Source: CADCTB01 sp963768975 (GTDB lineage: Bacteria; Actinomycetota; Acidimicrobiia; Acidimicrobiales; AC-14). Taken from it: DNA of 64,000 nt. The notes beneath the pieces were generated by a model, which was given only the letters and a program-made list of their open reading frames with translations, ran no database searches and had not been told where the DNA came from. Shown piece after piece: positions 50,819 to 62,700 of this stretch (positions are counted from its first letter, which is position 1; every line of letters starts with the position of its first letter). The DNA lies in contig CAVYKB010000003.1 of NCBI GenBank assembly GCA_963768975.1, positions 1-64,000 of the forward strand, in the 5' to 3' direction. A program made the position numbers and the translations under genes.

Positions 50819-52198
50819 CTAGATAACAAGGATGCCGGGGCCGACGTTGTCCGGGTCGCCGTCCCAGTCGTCGTCGCCGTCGTCATCGCCGTAGTCGTCC
50901 TCGGCGTAGATCACCGACGGGTCGGTGAAATGGACGAACTGTTCCCGACCCGGCCCGACACCGACCATGCCCACCGGCACGCCGCACGCGTCGGAGAGGA
51001 ACTGGAGGTAGTTCCTGGCCTCGGTGGGGAGGTCGTCGAGGGTGGTGGCCGCGGTGAGGTCGGTGTTCCAGCCGGGGAGCTCCTCATAGACCGGCTTCAC
51101 CTTGTGCAGCACCGACTGGTGGTACGGCGGGTGCAGGTACCTCTCGCCGTCGGCCTCGTAGGCAACGCACACCTTCAGCGTGTCGAACGCGTCCAGCACG
51201 TCGAGCTTGGTGACCGCCAGCTCGGTCAATGAGTTGAGGCGGACGGCCTGGCGGACCATGACTGCGTCGAACCAGCCCGGCCGCCGGCGCCGGCCGGTGT
51301 TGGTGCCGTACTCGTGGCCGCGGTCGACCAGGGCGTCGCCATTGTCGTCGAACAGCTCGGTGGGGAAGGGGCCGGCGCCGACGCGGGTGATGTAGGCCTT
51401 GGCCACGCCGACGACCTTCTGGATGTGCTTCGGCCCGACGCCGGCGCCGATCAGGGCGCCGCCGGCGACCGGGTTCGACGACGTGACGAATGGATAGGTG
51501 CCATGGTCGACGTCGAGGAACGTGGCCTGGGCCCCCTCGAACAGCACGTTGCCCCCCTCGTCCAGGGCGTCGTGGATGAGGCCGACGGAGTCGGCGATCA
51601 TCGGCTCGATGCGGGTGCGGAGGTCGCCCAGGTACAGGTCGCAGATGTCGTCGGCCGACAACGGGAGCCGGTTGTGGATCTTGGCGAGGATGAGGTTCTT
51701 CTCTTTGAGGACGACCTCCAGCTTCTCCCGGAAGATCTTGGGATCCAGCAGGTCCTGGACCCGCAGGCCGACCCGGGCCGCCTTGTCGGCGTACGCCGGC
51801 CCGATACCCCGCTTCGTGGTCCCCAGGCTGTTCTTGCCGAGCTTGCGCTCGGTCAGGCGGTCGAGCTCGGCGTGGTACGGCATGATCAGGTGGGCGTTGC
51901 CGCTGACCCGCAGCCGGGAGCAGTCGACCCCCCGGGCCTCGAGCCCGTCGACCTCCTCGACCAGCACGGCAGGATCGACCACGACCCCGTTGCCGATCAC
52001 CGGGGTGACCCAGGGGTACAGGATGCCGCTGGGGACCAGCTGCAGCGCGAAGGCTTCCCCCTCCACGACGATCCGGTGGCCGGCATTGTGGCCACCCTGG
52101 TAGCGGACCACGACCTGCATCTGCTTGGTGAGCAGATCGGTCAGCTTGCCCTTGCCCTCGTCGCCCCATTGGGTGCCGACGATCACGGTACCGGGCAC
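50819..52198 (-). CDS. purA: Adenylosuccinate synthetase with an acidic C-terminal tail
   Basis: 459 residues. IVGTQWGDEGKGKLTDLLTK (P-loop), YQGGHNAGHRIVVEG, STTKRGIGPAYADKAARVG-like GTTKRGIGPAYADKAARV, EGAQATFLDVDHGTYPFVTS, and VGMVGVGPGREQFVHF. The family normally ends soon after this point; here about 33 extra residues follow, mostly Asp/Glu (YAEDDYGDDDGDDDWDGDPD) and closing in GPGILVI. GTG 52198 has GAGGAGAGG just upstream. First gene of the pur run. Confidence 0.95.
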   Translation of the reverse strand: MPGTVIVGTQWGDEGKGKLTDLLTKQMQVVVRYQGGHNAGHRIVVEGEAFALQLVPSGILYPWVTPVIGNGVVVDPAVLVEEVDGLEARGVDCSRLRVSGNAHLIMPYHAELDRLTERKLGKNSLGTTKRGIGPAYADKAARVGLRVQDLLDPKIFREKLEVVLKEKNLILAKIHNRLPLSADDICDLYLGDLRTRIEPMIADSVGLIHDALDEGGNVLFEGAQATFLDVDHGTYPFVTSSNPVAGGALIGAGVGPKHIQKVVGVAKAYITRVGAGPFPTELFDDNGDALVDRGHEYGTNTGRRRRPGWFDAVMVRQAVRLNSLTELAVTKLDVLDAFDTLKVCVAYEADGERYLHPPYHQSVLHKVKPVYEELPGWNTDLTAATTLDDLPTEARNYLQFLSDACGVPVGMVGVGPGREQFVHFTDPSVIYAEDDYGDDDGDDDWDGDPDNVGPGILVI

Positions 52199-52219
52199 GC
52201 GCCTCTCCTCAACTAAGTA

Positions 52220-53260
52220 TTACGGCGGTCCGAGCAGTGTACCGCCCCGCTCCAGGAGCTCCACTCGGTTTCCGAACGGGTCGTCGGCGTAGAGCCGGCC
52301 GTCCTCGTCGCCGGCGGTGGTTGTGACGTCGGCTTCGTGGAGGCGATCGGCCAGCGCGGCCAGGCCCCGGACCAGCAGGGCGGGATGGGCCTTCCGGGCG
52401 GGCCGGAAGTCGGGATCCACGCCGACGTGGACGTCCGCCTCGCCGGCGGTGAACCAGCAGCCGCCCCGGCCGGCGAGCCGCTCGGGCTTGGGGACCTCGG
52501 TGAAGCCGAGCAGGCCGGCGTAGAAGGCCCGGGCGTCGTCCTCCCCGCCGGCGGGCATGGCCAGCTGCACGTGGTCGAGCCGGCGTACCTCGACGGTGGG
52601 CGGAAGGGCGTCGGCCACCAGGCCGGCGAGGTCGACCGAGGACTCGGCGACGGCGTAGGCCCGGTCGCCGTCGTAGTTGAAGCCCCAGTGCGTGCCGGGA
52701 GGGACGGTGGCCCGGATGCGGTCGATCACCGCCTGCACCTGGTCTCGGTCGAACCACACCCGCTCGCCAAGGTCCATCTCCCGCTGGGGCGGCACCGGCG
52801 ACGCCGGCACCGCCACGCCTCGCTGGCGCAGCCCCTCGACCAGCTCCTCCCGAGCCACGCCGAGGCCCCACAGGATCTGGGAGGCGGCGCCGCTGCCGTC
52901 CCAGATCAGGGCCAAAAGCACGTGCTCGGGCGTGATCGTCCCGTCGCCCAGGGCGGCGGCAAAGGCGTCGGCCCGGCCGTGCATCAGGTAGTACGCCGGC
53001 GCGTACGTCATGCCCAGCTTGGGGGACGTGCCGCCGTCGCCTCCGGTCCGGATCCTCGACAGCAGGACGTCGGCGGTCACCCCCGCCCCCTCGAGCACCT
53101 GGCGGGCCGGCGACTCAGGCTCGAGCCGGGTCAGGGCCAGCAGGAACAGGTCGTCGCCGAGCACCTCGCGCTGGAACTCCACGCCGGTATCCGTGACGTT
53201 CCGGTCGACGCCGGCAGGTAGCCGCCGCCAGTCCGCCCGCACCGTCCGCACGATAGCCAT
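52220..53260 (-). CDS. Clp N-terminal (Clp_N) domain fused to a VOC domain
   Basis: 346 residues. About residues 25-140 resemble a double Clp repeat of ClpA/B/C: DDLFLLALTRLEPESPARQV, LEGAGVTADVLLSRIR, and DGTITPEHVLLALIWDGSGA then ASQILWGLGVAREELVEGL. No AAA+ ATPase follows. Residues about 225-340 are a VOC domain: VEVRRLDHVQLAMPAGGEDD, ARAFYAGLLGFTEVPKPERL, GCWFTAGEADVHVGV and LYADDPFGNRVELLERGG. ATG 53260. 21 bases upstream of purA on the same strand. The combination suggests a ligand-sensing adaptor or decoy for a Clp machine (inference). Confidence 0.8.
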   Translation of the reverse strand: MAIVRTVRADWRRLPAGVDRNVTDTGVEFQREVLGDDLFLLALTRLEPESPARQVLEGAGVTADVLLSRIRTGGDGGTSPKLGMTYAPAYYLMHGRADAFAAALGDGTITPEHVLLALIWDGSGAASQILWGLGVAREELVEGLRQRGVAVPASPVPPQREMDLGERVWFDRDQVQAVIDRIRATVPPGTHWGFNYDGDRAYAVAESSVDLAGLVADALPPTVEVRRLDHVQLAMPAGGEDDARAFYAGLLGFTEVPKPERLAGRGGCWFTAGEADVHVGVDPDFRPARKAHPALLVRGLAALADRLHEADVTTTAGDEDGRLYADDPFGNRVELLERGGTLLGPP

Positions 53261-53410
53261 CTTCGCGCTCAAGCTTTTCGGACGTGCTGCCGACACATTG
53301 AGGGCGGCACCCCGCCAAGCCGCAAACCAGGGAGATGGTGGGGCCGGCACAATCTGGGTTCCGCCCCGCCAGGGACTCAGTCGGCCTCACCATCCCCTAC
53401 CTTCGCGACC

Positions 53411-54037
53411 GTGCCCGAACCGCCTCGCCAGCTGCTGCTCCTCCGCCACGGCCAGTCCACCTGGAACGCCGACGGCCGCTGGCAGGGCCAGGCTGACCCC
53501 CCGCTCTCACCCCTCGGAGAGGAACAGGCGCAGGATGCGGCCGGGCGGCTCGGAGCCGGCCAGTTCGACCGGGTGGTGTCGTCGGACCTGCGGCGGGCCC
53601 GGACGACGGCGGAGATCCTGGCCGGCGCTCTCGGCCTGCCCGTGGAGGTGGACCCCGACCTGCGGGAGATCGACGTGGGGGATTGGCAGGGGCTGACCCG
53701 CGCCGAGATCCGGGCGCAGGCGCCCGGGGCGCTGGCCGACTGGTCGGAGGGCCGCAGCGAGTCGACCCCCGGAGGAGAGCTGCGGTCCGACCTCACCGAC
53801 CGGGCGCGCCGGGCGTTGCTGCGGGCGGCGGCGGCGTCGTCACCGGGTGAGCGGGTGCTGGTCGTGAGCCATGGCGCATTGATCCGCAACCTCGACCGGG
53901 CCCTGGGTTTGCAACCCGAAGGCATCGGCAACCTCGCCGGCCGCTGGTACGAGGTGGACGGCGCCGGCGTCCTGGCGCCGGCGGAGCTGGTGTCGCTGGC
54001 CGACCCCGAGGACCGGACGCTGTCACCCTCGCCCTGA
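53411..54037 (+). CDS. Histidine phosphatase (phosphoglycerate-mutase-like)
   Basis: 208 residues. LLLLRHGQSTWNADGRWQGQ (RHG with the catalytic His), VVSSDLRRARTTAEILAGAL, LREIDVGDWQGLTRAEIRAQ (acid), and VLVVSHGALIRNLDRALG (second His). Typical of acid-phosphatase or cobC/GpgP-like broad-range enzymes. GTG 53411. Substrate not inferable from context. Confidence 0.9.
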   Translation: MPEPPRQLLLLRHGQSTWNADGRWQGQADPPLSPLGEEQAQDAAGRLGAGQFDRVVSSDLRRARTTAEILAGALGLPVEVDPDLREIDVGDWQGLTRAEIRAQAPGALADWSEGRSESTPGGELRSDLTDRARRALLRAAAASSPGERVLVVSHGALIRNLDRALGLQPEGIGNLAGRWYEVDGAGVLAPAELVSLADPEDRTLSPSP

Positions 54038-54054
54038 TACGCCGTGTGGCTTGG

Positions 54055-54138
54055 TCAGGGGTTGACGATGATCGCCGGGAAGTGGCGGATGGTGACCGTG
54101 GCCGACGTGGGCGTGATCTGGTCCACCTCGATCGTCAC
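54055..54138 (-). pseudogene. C-terminal scrap of an unidentified protein (27 residues)
   Basis: The 168-base gap between the phosphatase and the helicase holds one coding-like scrap: VTIEVDQITPTSATVTIRHF then PAIIVNP and TGA at 54055-54057. Beta-rich; likely the last strands of a lost gene. No start signals. Confidence 0.25.
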
Positions 54139-54205
54139 CCTGTCCCGCCCCGGCTGGGAGGGCCCTCGCCGATCTACGGCTTCGATGTCGACGACGCGGG
54201 CAACC

Positions 54206-56080
54206 TCAGCTTGAAAAGAACGATGTGACGTCGGCCCGGGAGCGGGTGCGGCGCATGGGCGGGAGGGCGTTGAGGATCGCCGGCCGGTAGGACGCCTCGG
54301 CCAGGCGAGGGTCCAGGACCGCGACCACGCCCCGGTCGGTGCTGGTGCGGATCAGGCGGCCGGCGCCCTGGGCCAGCCGGGTGGCGGCGTGGGGGACGTC
54401 GACCACCGAGAAGGCCGCGGGGCCGGCGCGCTCCCGGCGGGCCTCGGCGACGGGGTCGTCGGGTCGCGCGAAGGGGAGGCGGTCGATGACGACGAGCGAG
54501 CACGCGTCGCCGGGAACGTCCACGCCCTGCCAGAAGCCCATGGTGGCGAACAGGCACGAGGTTTTGTCGGTGCGGAACTGCTCGATCAGCGCCGGCTTGG
54601 GCAGATCGTCCTGTGCCAGCAGGATGTACGGCAGCTTCGGTTCGAGGGCGGCCTTGGCCGCCCGCATGGCCCGCCACGACGTGAACAGGGCCAGCGTGCG
54701 GCCGCCGGCGGCGGTGAGCAGGAACTCCAGCTCCTCGTGGGCCGCGGCCTCGTGGCGTGGGTTGCGGACGTCGGGAAGCGTGGGCACGTAGAGAAGCGAT
54801 TGCGTGCGGTAGTCGAAGGGGCTGCCCACGTCGAGCTCGGTGGCGGCCCCAGCCAGTCCGAGCCTGGCGGAGATGCCGGGAGGGATGGTGGCCGAGGTCA
54901 GGATCGGCGTCGCCGACGCCCACAGCACCTTGGCCAGCTCCCCGCCCACGTCCACCGGCGCGACCCGCAGCGCCGGCTGGCTGCCGGCGCCGGACGTCTC
55001 GACCCAGGTCACGAAGTCGTCGGCGGCGCCGAGCACGGTGTCGATGTCGCCGGCAAGTGTGTCGAGGGCCTTGGCCGCCCGGTCCCGGCGGGCCTTCTGG
55101 TCGGCGGTCTCGTCGAGTGGCGCGCTCCGCAGCGCGCTGCGCTCCTCCCGGACGACCTGAGCCAGGTCGGCCAGCGCCTCGGCCACCGGCGCTTCGCCCT
55201 TGGCGCCGGCGGCCAGGCGCTTCCCGACCCAGGGCGCCAGCGCCCGCTCGAGGCTGTCCCGGTGGCGGACGATGGCGCTTCCCGGCGTGAGGCGGGCCAC
55301 CGCGCCGACCCGGCCCGGGGTGAGGGTCACGCCGAGGGCGCCGGAGAGGACGTCCTCGGTCTCATGCGCCTCGTCGACGATCACCACGTCGTGCTCAGGC
55401 AGGATGAAGCCCCCCGACGCCACGTGGGCGCCGAGCAGGTGGAGGTTGACGACGATGACGTCGGCCTCCCGGGCCCGCTCGTAGGCGGCCTCGGCGAAGC
55501 AGCTGCCGCCCATGGGGCAGGCCTGGGCGCCCGGGCACTCCTCGGAGCCCACGCTGACCGACGACCAGGCCTGGGGGCGGGGCTCGAAGTCCAGCTCGGC
55601 GCGGTCGCCGGTCTGGCTGGTCTGGCCCCAGGCCAGCAGCTTCCTGATCTCGGCACCGAATCCCCGAGTGTCTGCGCCGGGCAGCATCGGCGCATCGGCC
55701 TCCCGGGACGCCTCGGAGGCAGCCTGCCGGCACAGGTAGTTGCTCCGTCCCTTGAGCACCGCCCACGTCAGGCCCTCTTCCACCTCGGCGACGGAGGGGA
55801 TGTCCTTGCCGGCCAGCTGGTCCTGGAGAGCCTTGGTGGCAGTGGCGATCACCATCCTCTTGCCGTCGCCCCGCAGCTGGGGGGCGGCGCCGCACAGGTA
55901 CGCCAGGCTCTTGCCCACGCCGGTGCCGGCCCGGACGACGAGCGGGCGACCACCGCTGACGGCTTCCGCCACGGCCCGGGCCATCTCCACCTGTTGGGGA
56001 CGCGCCTCGCGCTCCGCCAGGCCGGCGGTCACCCGCTCGAGCAACTGCTCGGCCGCGTCGGCGGGGGAGAGGCGGGCCAT
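54206..56080 (-). CDS. DinG/XPD-like ATP-dependent DNA helicase
   Basis: 624 residues. Walker A VVRAGTGVGKSLAYLCGAA, iron-sulfur Cys set (SNYLC, then EECPGAQACPMGGSCF), DEAH box VVIVDEAHETEDVLSG, motif IV/V-like LALFTSWRAMRAAKAAL and LFATMGFWQGVDVPGDAC, motif VI AHAATRLAQGAGRLIRT-like VPHAATRLAQGAGRLIRTST. SF2 5'-3' helicase; the four Cys indicate an Fe-S cluster as in DinG/XPD. ATG 56080 chosen; ATG 56113 is an alternative. Divergent from the ABC ORF at 56126. Confidence 0.92.
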   Translation of the reverse strand: MARLSPADAAEQLLERVTAGLAEREARPQQVEMARAVAEAVSGGRPLVVRAGTGVGKSLAYLCGAAPQLRGDGKRMVIATATKALQDQLAGKDIPSVAEVEEGLTWAVLKGRSNYLCRQAASEASREADAPMLPGADTRGFGAEIRKLLAWGQTSQTGDRAELDFEPRPQAWSSVSVGSEECPGAQACPMGGSCFAEAAYERAREADVIVVNLHLLGAHVASGGFILPEHDVVIVDEAHETEDVLSGALGVTLTPGRVGAVARLTPGSAIVRHRDSLERALAPWVGKRLAAGAKGEAPVAEALADLAQVVREERSALRSAPLDETADQKARRDRAAKALDTLAGDIDTVLGAADDFVTWVETSGAGSQPALRVAPVDVGGELAKVLWASATPILTSATIPPGISARLGLAGAATELDVGSPFDYRTQSLLYVPTLPDVRNPRHEAAAHEELEFLLTAAGGRTLALFTSWRAMRAAKAALEPKLPYILLAQDDLPKPALIEQFRTDKTSCLFATMGFWQGVDVPGDACSLVVIDRLPFARPDDPVAEARRERAGPAAFSVVDVPHAATRLAQGAGRLIRTSTDRGVVAVLDPRLAEASYRPAILNALPPMRRTRSRADVTSFFSS

Positions 56081-56125
56081 CCCACACAGCCTGTCACCCC
56101 CGGTTCGGGACATGATGAGCCGGTC

Positions 56126-57115
56126 ATGGGCGATCCGGCCGTCCGCACGGAGGGCCTCACCAAGCACTTCGGCGCGCTCCGCGCCGTCGACGACGTCAAT
56201 CTGGTCATCGAGCGAGGCGAGGTGTTCGGCTACCTCGGGCCCAACGGGGCGGGAAAGACCACGACCGTTCGCCTCCTCTTGGACTTCCTCCGCCCGACCG
56301 CAGGGCGGGCCGTCGTGCTGGGTGGCTCGGGTGCGGACCCCGAGATCCGCCGGCGGATCGGGTACCTGCCCGGCGATCTGCACCTGGATCCGGACTACAC
56401 CGGGGCCGAGGTGCTCGGGCTCTTCGGCCGCCTGCGGGGCGGGGTCGACCAGTCGTGGGTGGACACGTTGCTCGAGCGCTTTAACCTGGACCCCAGCCGG
56501 CGGGTGGGCCAGTTGAGCACGGGGAACCGGCGCAAGGTCGGCGTGGTGCAGGCGTTCATGAGCCGCCCCGAGCTCCTCCTGCTCGACGAGCCGACGTCCG
56601 GGCTCGATCCCCTCCTCCAGCACGAGTTCAACGCCTTGGTGCGCGAGGTGGTGGCCGACGGGGCCACCGTGCTCTTGTCCAGTCACGTGCTGCCCGAGGT
56701 GGAGGCGCTGGCCGGGCGGGTGGGGATCGTGCGACGGGGGCGGCTGGTGGCGGTCGCCGGCGTCGAGGAGCTGCGCCAGGCCGCCCGGCTGATCCGGGAC
56801 CGCCGGCGTTCCCTGCTGTGGTGGTCGGTGGGCATCGTGGGCCTGGTGCTGTTCACCGTCGCCCTGTACCCGTCGCTCAAGGGCGAGGAGTCGTTCAACG
56901 AGGTCATCGAGCAGATGCCGGAGGCCCTTCGGGCCATGTTCGGGGCCGTGGCACTGGTACCTGGGCCGCAACATGCTGGCCCAGGGCGTGGCCCCCGACG
57001 CCATCCTCGTGCCGCTCATCCTGTCGGCGGTGATCTTCGCCGCCGGCGCAGGCGCCTTCCTCCGGCGCGACCTCCGCTGACCAGCCGTTTTGGTTGCACC
57101 TACCCGCGCATTTGA
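56126..57115 (+). pseudogene. ABC-2 transporter collapsed by deletion: ATPase joined to permease ends
   Basis: One open frame of about 329 residues. Residues 1-215 are a normal ABC ATPase (YLGPNGAGKTTTVRLLLDFL, LSTGNRRKVGVVQAFMSRPE, LLLLDEPTSGLDPLLQHEF, LLSSHVLPEVEAL). Immediately after EELRQAA the sequence becomes the start of a permease (LIRDRRRSLLWWSVGIVGLV, EQMPEALRAMFGA) and then jumps to what reads, in another frame, as the permease end (WYLGRNMLAQGVAPDAILVP and AAGAGAFLRRDLR, stop at 57078-57080). The ATPase tail and most permease helices are missing. It cannot transport as written. Confidence 0.7.
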
Positions 57116-57137
57116 CGGGTAAGTGCAACCAGAACGG
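57085..57137. terminator. Hairpin between convergent genes
   Basis: Arms 57085-57106 and 57116-57137 match at 20 of 22 positions with a nine-base loop. It lies between the converging ABC ORF and clpB, so it can stop transcription from both sides. Confidence 0.7.
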
Positions 57138-57145
57138 GTGGGGGG

Positions 57146-59653
<2,508 letters not shown>

Positions 59654-59681
59654 CGTCGTCTTCTTACCTCACAACAGGAAA

Positions 59682-59702
59682 GTTGATAGCAACGTACTCA
59701 AC
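59682..59702 (-). promoter_or_regulatory. HAIR-like HspR operator before clpB
   Basis: Inverted repeat GTTGA-N11-TCAAC. The known HspR site (CTTGAGT-N7-ACTCAAG) contains exactly TTGA-N11-TCAA, so both sequence core and spacing match; the outer bases are only partly kept. hspR is encoded 3.5 kb away in the same locus. Confidence 0.6.
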
Positions 59703-59729
59703 CTTCGCCGGCCCGCCATGATTCCCGCC

Positions 59730-62700
59730 CTAGGGAGATCCCGGGGGACGTCCGCGGCCGCCGCGGCGGGAGCGGCGCCGGCGGGCCTGGTCGGCGGCGA
59801 TCCTCGCTGCGTCCTCGGGGCGGCGCCGTTGGGTGGCGGCGGCCATGTCGTCGTCGCCGGCGGAGTCCTCGTTGCCGGAGTCGTCGTCGCCCTTGGCCTC
59901 CTCGGCCACGGGTGGCGTCGCCGATCGGTCGACGAGGAGGTCGTCGATGAAGAAGTCGCTCTCCGGCGTCGGCGCCCATTGCGACTGGGCCGACACCCGC
60001 ATCCCCGAGGGCGGCGGCCCGTCGAGCAGCTCGGCGATGACGATCTCGGCCTGCGGGGGAGGCCCCGGCGCCTCGGGGGCCGGGTCGGCGGCCAGGCGCT
60101 CGGAGGCGCCGGCCGGGCCTTCCGGGAGGGCGAGGGGGTCGACGAGGGTGTCGTCGGCCGGGAAGGCGGCCGGCGTGCGGGCCGGGGGCAGGTCCTCGGG
60201 GAACAGGTCCCAAAACGAGAGCTCCTCGGCCGGCACCGGGGGAATGGGAACGACCGGCGCCGCCGGCGGCGCCGGAGGCGGTGCGTCGCCCACCGCCGGG
60301 ATGGAGCCGGTGTCGAAGGGCGCCCACTCCGGTGCGACCGGCGCCTGCTCGACCGCCTCGGTCTCGGCGGCCGGCGCCGGGGTCCCGCCCTCGGCGGGCG
60401 CTTCACCGTCGCCCTCGGACGGCGCAGGCCCCCGCAGGTCCTCCTTGAGGAGGGACGCGATGGCCGGCGTCTGGGGCCGGGCCTTCGGCGGTTCCGGCGG
60501 CGGGGCGACCACCGTCGGGGGCCCGCCGTCACCCACGTCGTTCGCCGGCGCGTCGGCGGTCGTCTTGTCCTCGGTCGTGCTCGCCGCGGCCGCAGCCGCA
60601 GCGGCCTGCTCCTTGCGGGCCCGGCGCTCGGCCGCCTTCCTGGCCTGCGCTGCCTTCTTCTGCGGGGTGGTGCTCTTGGGACCGCCCCGGGCCTTGGGCG
60701 AACGGGCCGACTTGGCGCCGGCGGTCTCCGGGGCCTTGTCGAGCACCGTGACGCCGGCCGACGCCGCCGGCTTGGGGGCCGGGCGGCCGGGCGGCCCGGC
60801 GGGGCGGCGGCTTGCGGCCGCGGGCGCCGGCGTCCGCCGGCGCAGGTACAGCGTCTGGGCCACGGCCAGAGCGAGGATCACCACGAAGGCGATGCCGAAG
60901 AACCGCACCCGGCGGTCGTGGGCGTCATCCGCAGTGGCCGACGTCGCCGGCGCGGCCTGGGGCTCAGCCGCCGCAGTCGTTGGCACCACGGGATCGATGA
61001 TCTCGATGGAGGCGACGAAGGCGTCGCCCTGCGCCGGCGGCTTGACGCCGGCCACCGGCTTCACCGACGGGAAGTCCGCCGACGCGGTCAGCCCGAGCAC
61101 CCGGACGGCGCCCTGGGCGTTGAGAGCCACGCCCATCCCGGCGTCGGTCTCCCGACCGCCGAGGAAGGACGAGAAAAGCGGCCCCCGGCCGGTGGAGTCG
61201 AGCTTGAGCACGAAGGCGTCGTCGCCGCCCGACTTGGCGCCCTGGGTCGCCTTGGCGACCACGAAGTTGGCCGAGCCGGTGGTGCCGACCACGTGGGCGC
61301 TGCCGGTCCGGTCGACCGCGATCCCGTTGGCGCCGTCCGCCCCGCTCCCGCCAATGTAGGTGGAGTAGACGACGGCACTGCCGGGCGCGTCGATCTTGGT
61401 GACGAACGCATCGGGGTCATTGCCCTTGGCGGCTTGGAGGGCGCCCGTGGTCGGGAAGTTGGGCGAGTTGGTGTTCCCGGCGACGTACGCCGCGCCCTGG
61501 GCGTCGACGGCGATAGCCGTGCCCTGGTCGAAGTCGCTGCCCCCGAGGAACGTGGAGTAGACGAGGGCGTTGCCGGTGGGGTTGTACTTGGCCACGAAGG
61601 CGTCGCTGAAGGAGCCGGCCACCCCGCCGGCGCTGCCGCCCGAGCTGGCCTGGATGGGGCGGACTGTGGGGAAGCCGGGCGAGAGCGTGTCGCCGGTGAC
61701 GTAGGCGTTGCCCTGGGCGTCGACGGCGATGGCCAGGCCCCGGTCGTCGTTTCCCCCGCCGAGGCGGGTGGCGTAGGTGAAGGGTGCGCCGGCCGGGGGG
61801 AACTTGGCGACGAAGGCGTCGACGTCCTCCGGACGGAACGGGCCCGGCTGCTGGGCGTTGACCGAGGGGAAGTTGTCCGAGTTCGTGGAGCCGGTGAGAT
61901 AGGCATTTCCGGTGGAGTCGACGGCGAGGCCCCGGGCCCGGTCGGCGCCGCCTCCGCCGATGAAGCTCGACCACTCGATGCCGGTGCCGTTGGCGGCGAT
62001 GCGGGCGACGAAGCCATCACTGGCGCCGCCGCCGTAGGAGAGCTGGGCGCCCCGGGCGACCGGGAAGTTGGCGGACTCCGTGACCCCACTGACGTACACC
62101 GACCCGTCGCCGGCGACGGCCACCCCGAAGCCGGTGTCGCGGCCGGTGCCGCCCAGGAACGTCGACCAGATGAGGCGGCTGCCGTCCGGGCTGAACTTGC
62201 TCACGAAGGCGTCGGCCGAGGGGACGGCGGGGTTGCCGGAGAGCGCCGTCTGGAGCGGGGCCTGAACCAGGAAGTCGGCCGACTCGGTGGTGCCGACCAC
62301 GTACGTGTTGCCCTGGGCGTCGACGGCGATGGCGTAGCCGGCGTCGATGCCGGCGCCGCCGAGGTGGGTCGAGGTCAGGAGCGTCGGGTCGATGACCAGG
62401 GGCAGGGCGGCGTCGTAGGCGCCCACCGAGTAACCGATGCGCGACGGGCCCAGGACGGCGAAGGCACCGTCGACGGGCCGGCGGGCGCCGGCGGCCTCCT
62501 GGTACAGCACGGGCCGGGCCAGCCGGGCCGTCGTGGTCCCGAGGTCGATGACCAGCTCGCCGGCGGGGTCGACCGCGAGGGACTTAGCGCCCTCGACGTC
62601 GAAGGCAACGATCTCCGGGTCGGTGCCCGGGGCCACCACCATGTCGTGCTGGAGCCGGCGCTGGTCGCCGTGCCAGACCATGTCGACGCCGGGCCACACC

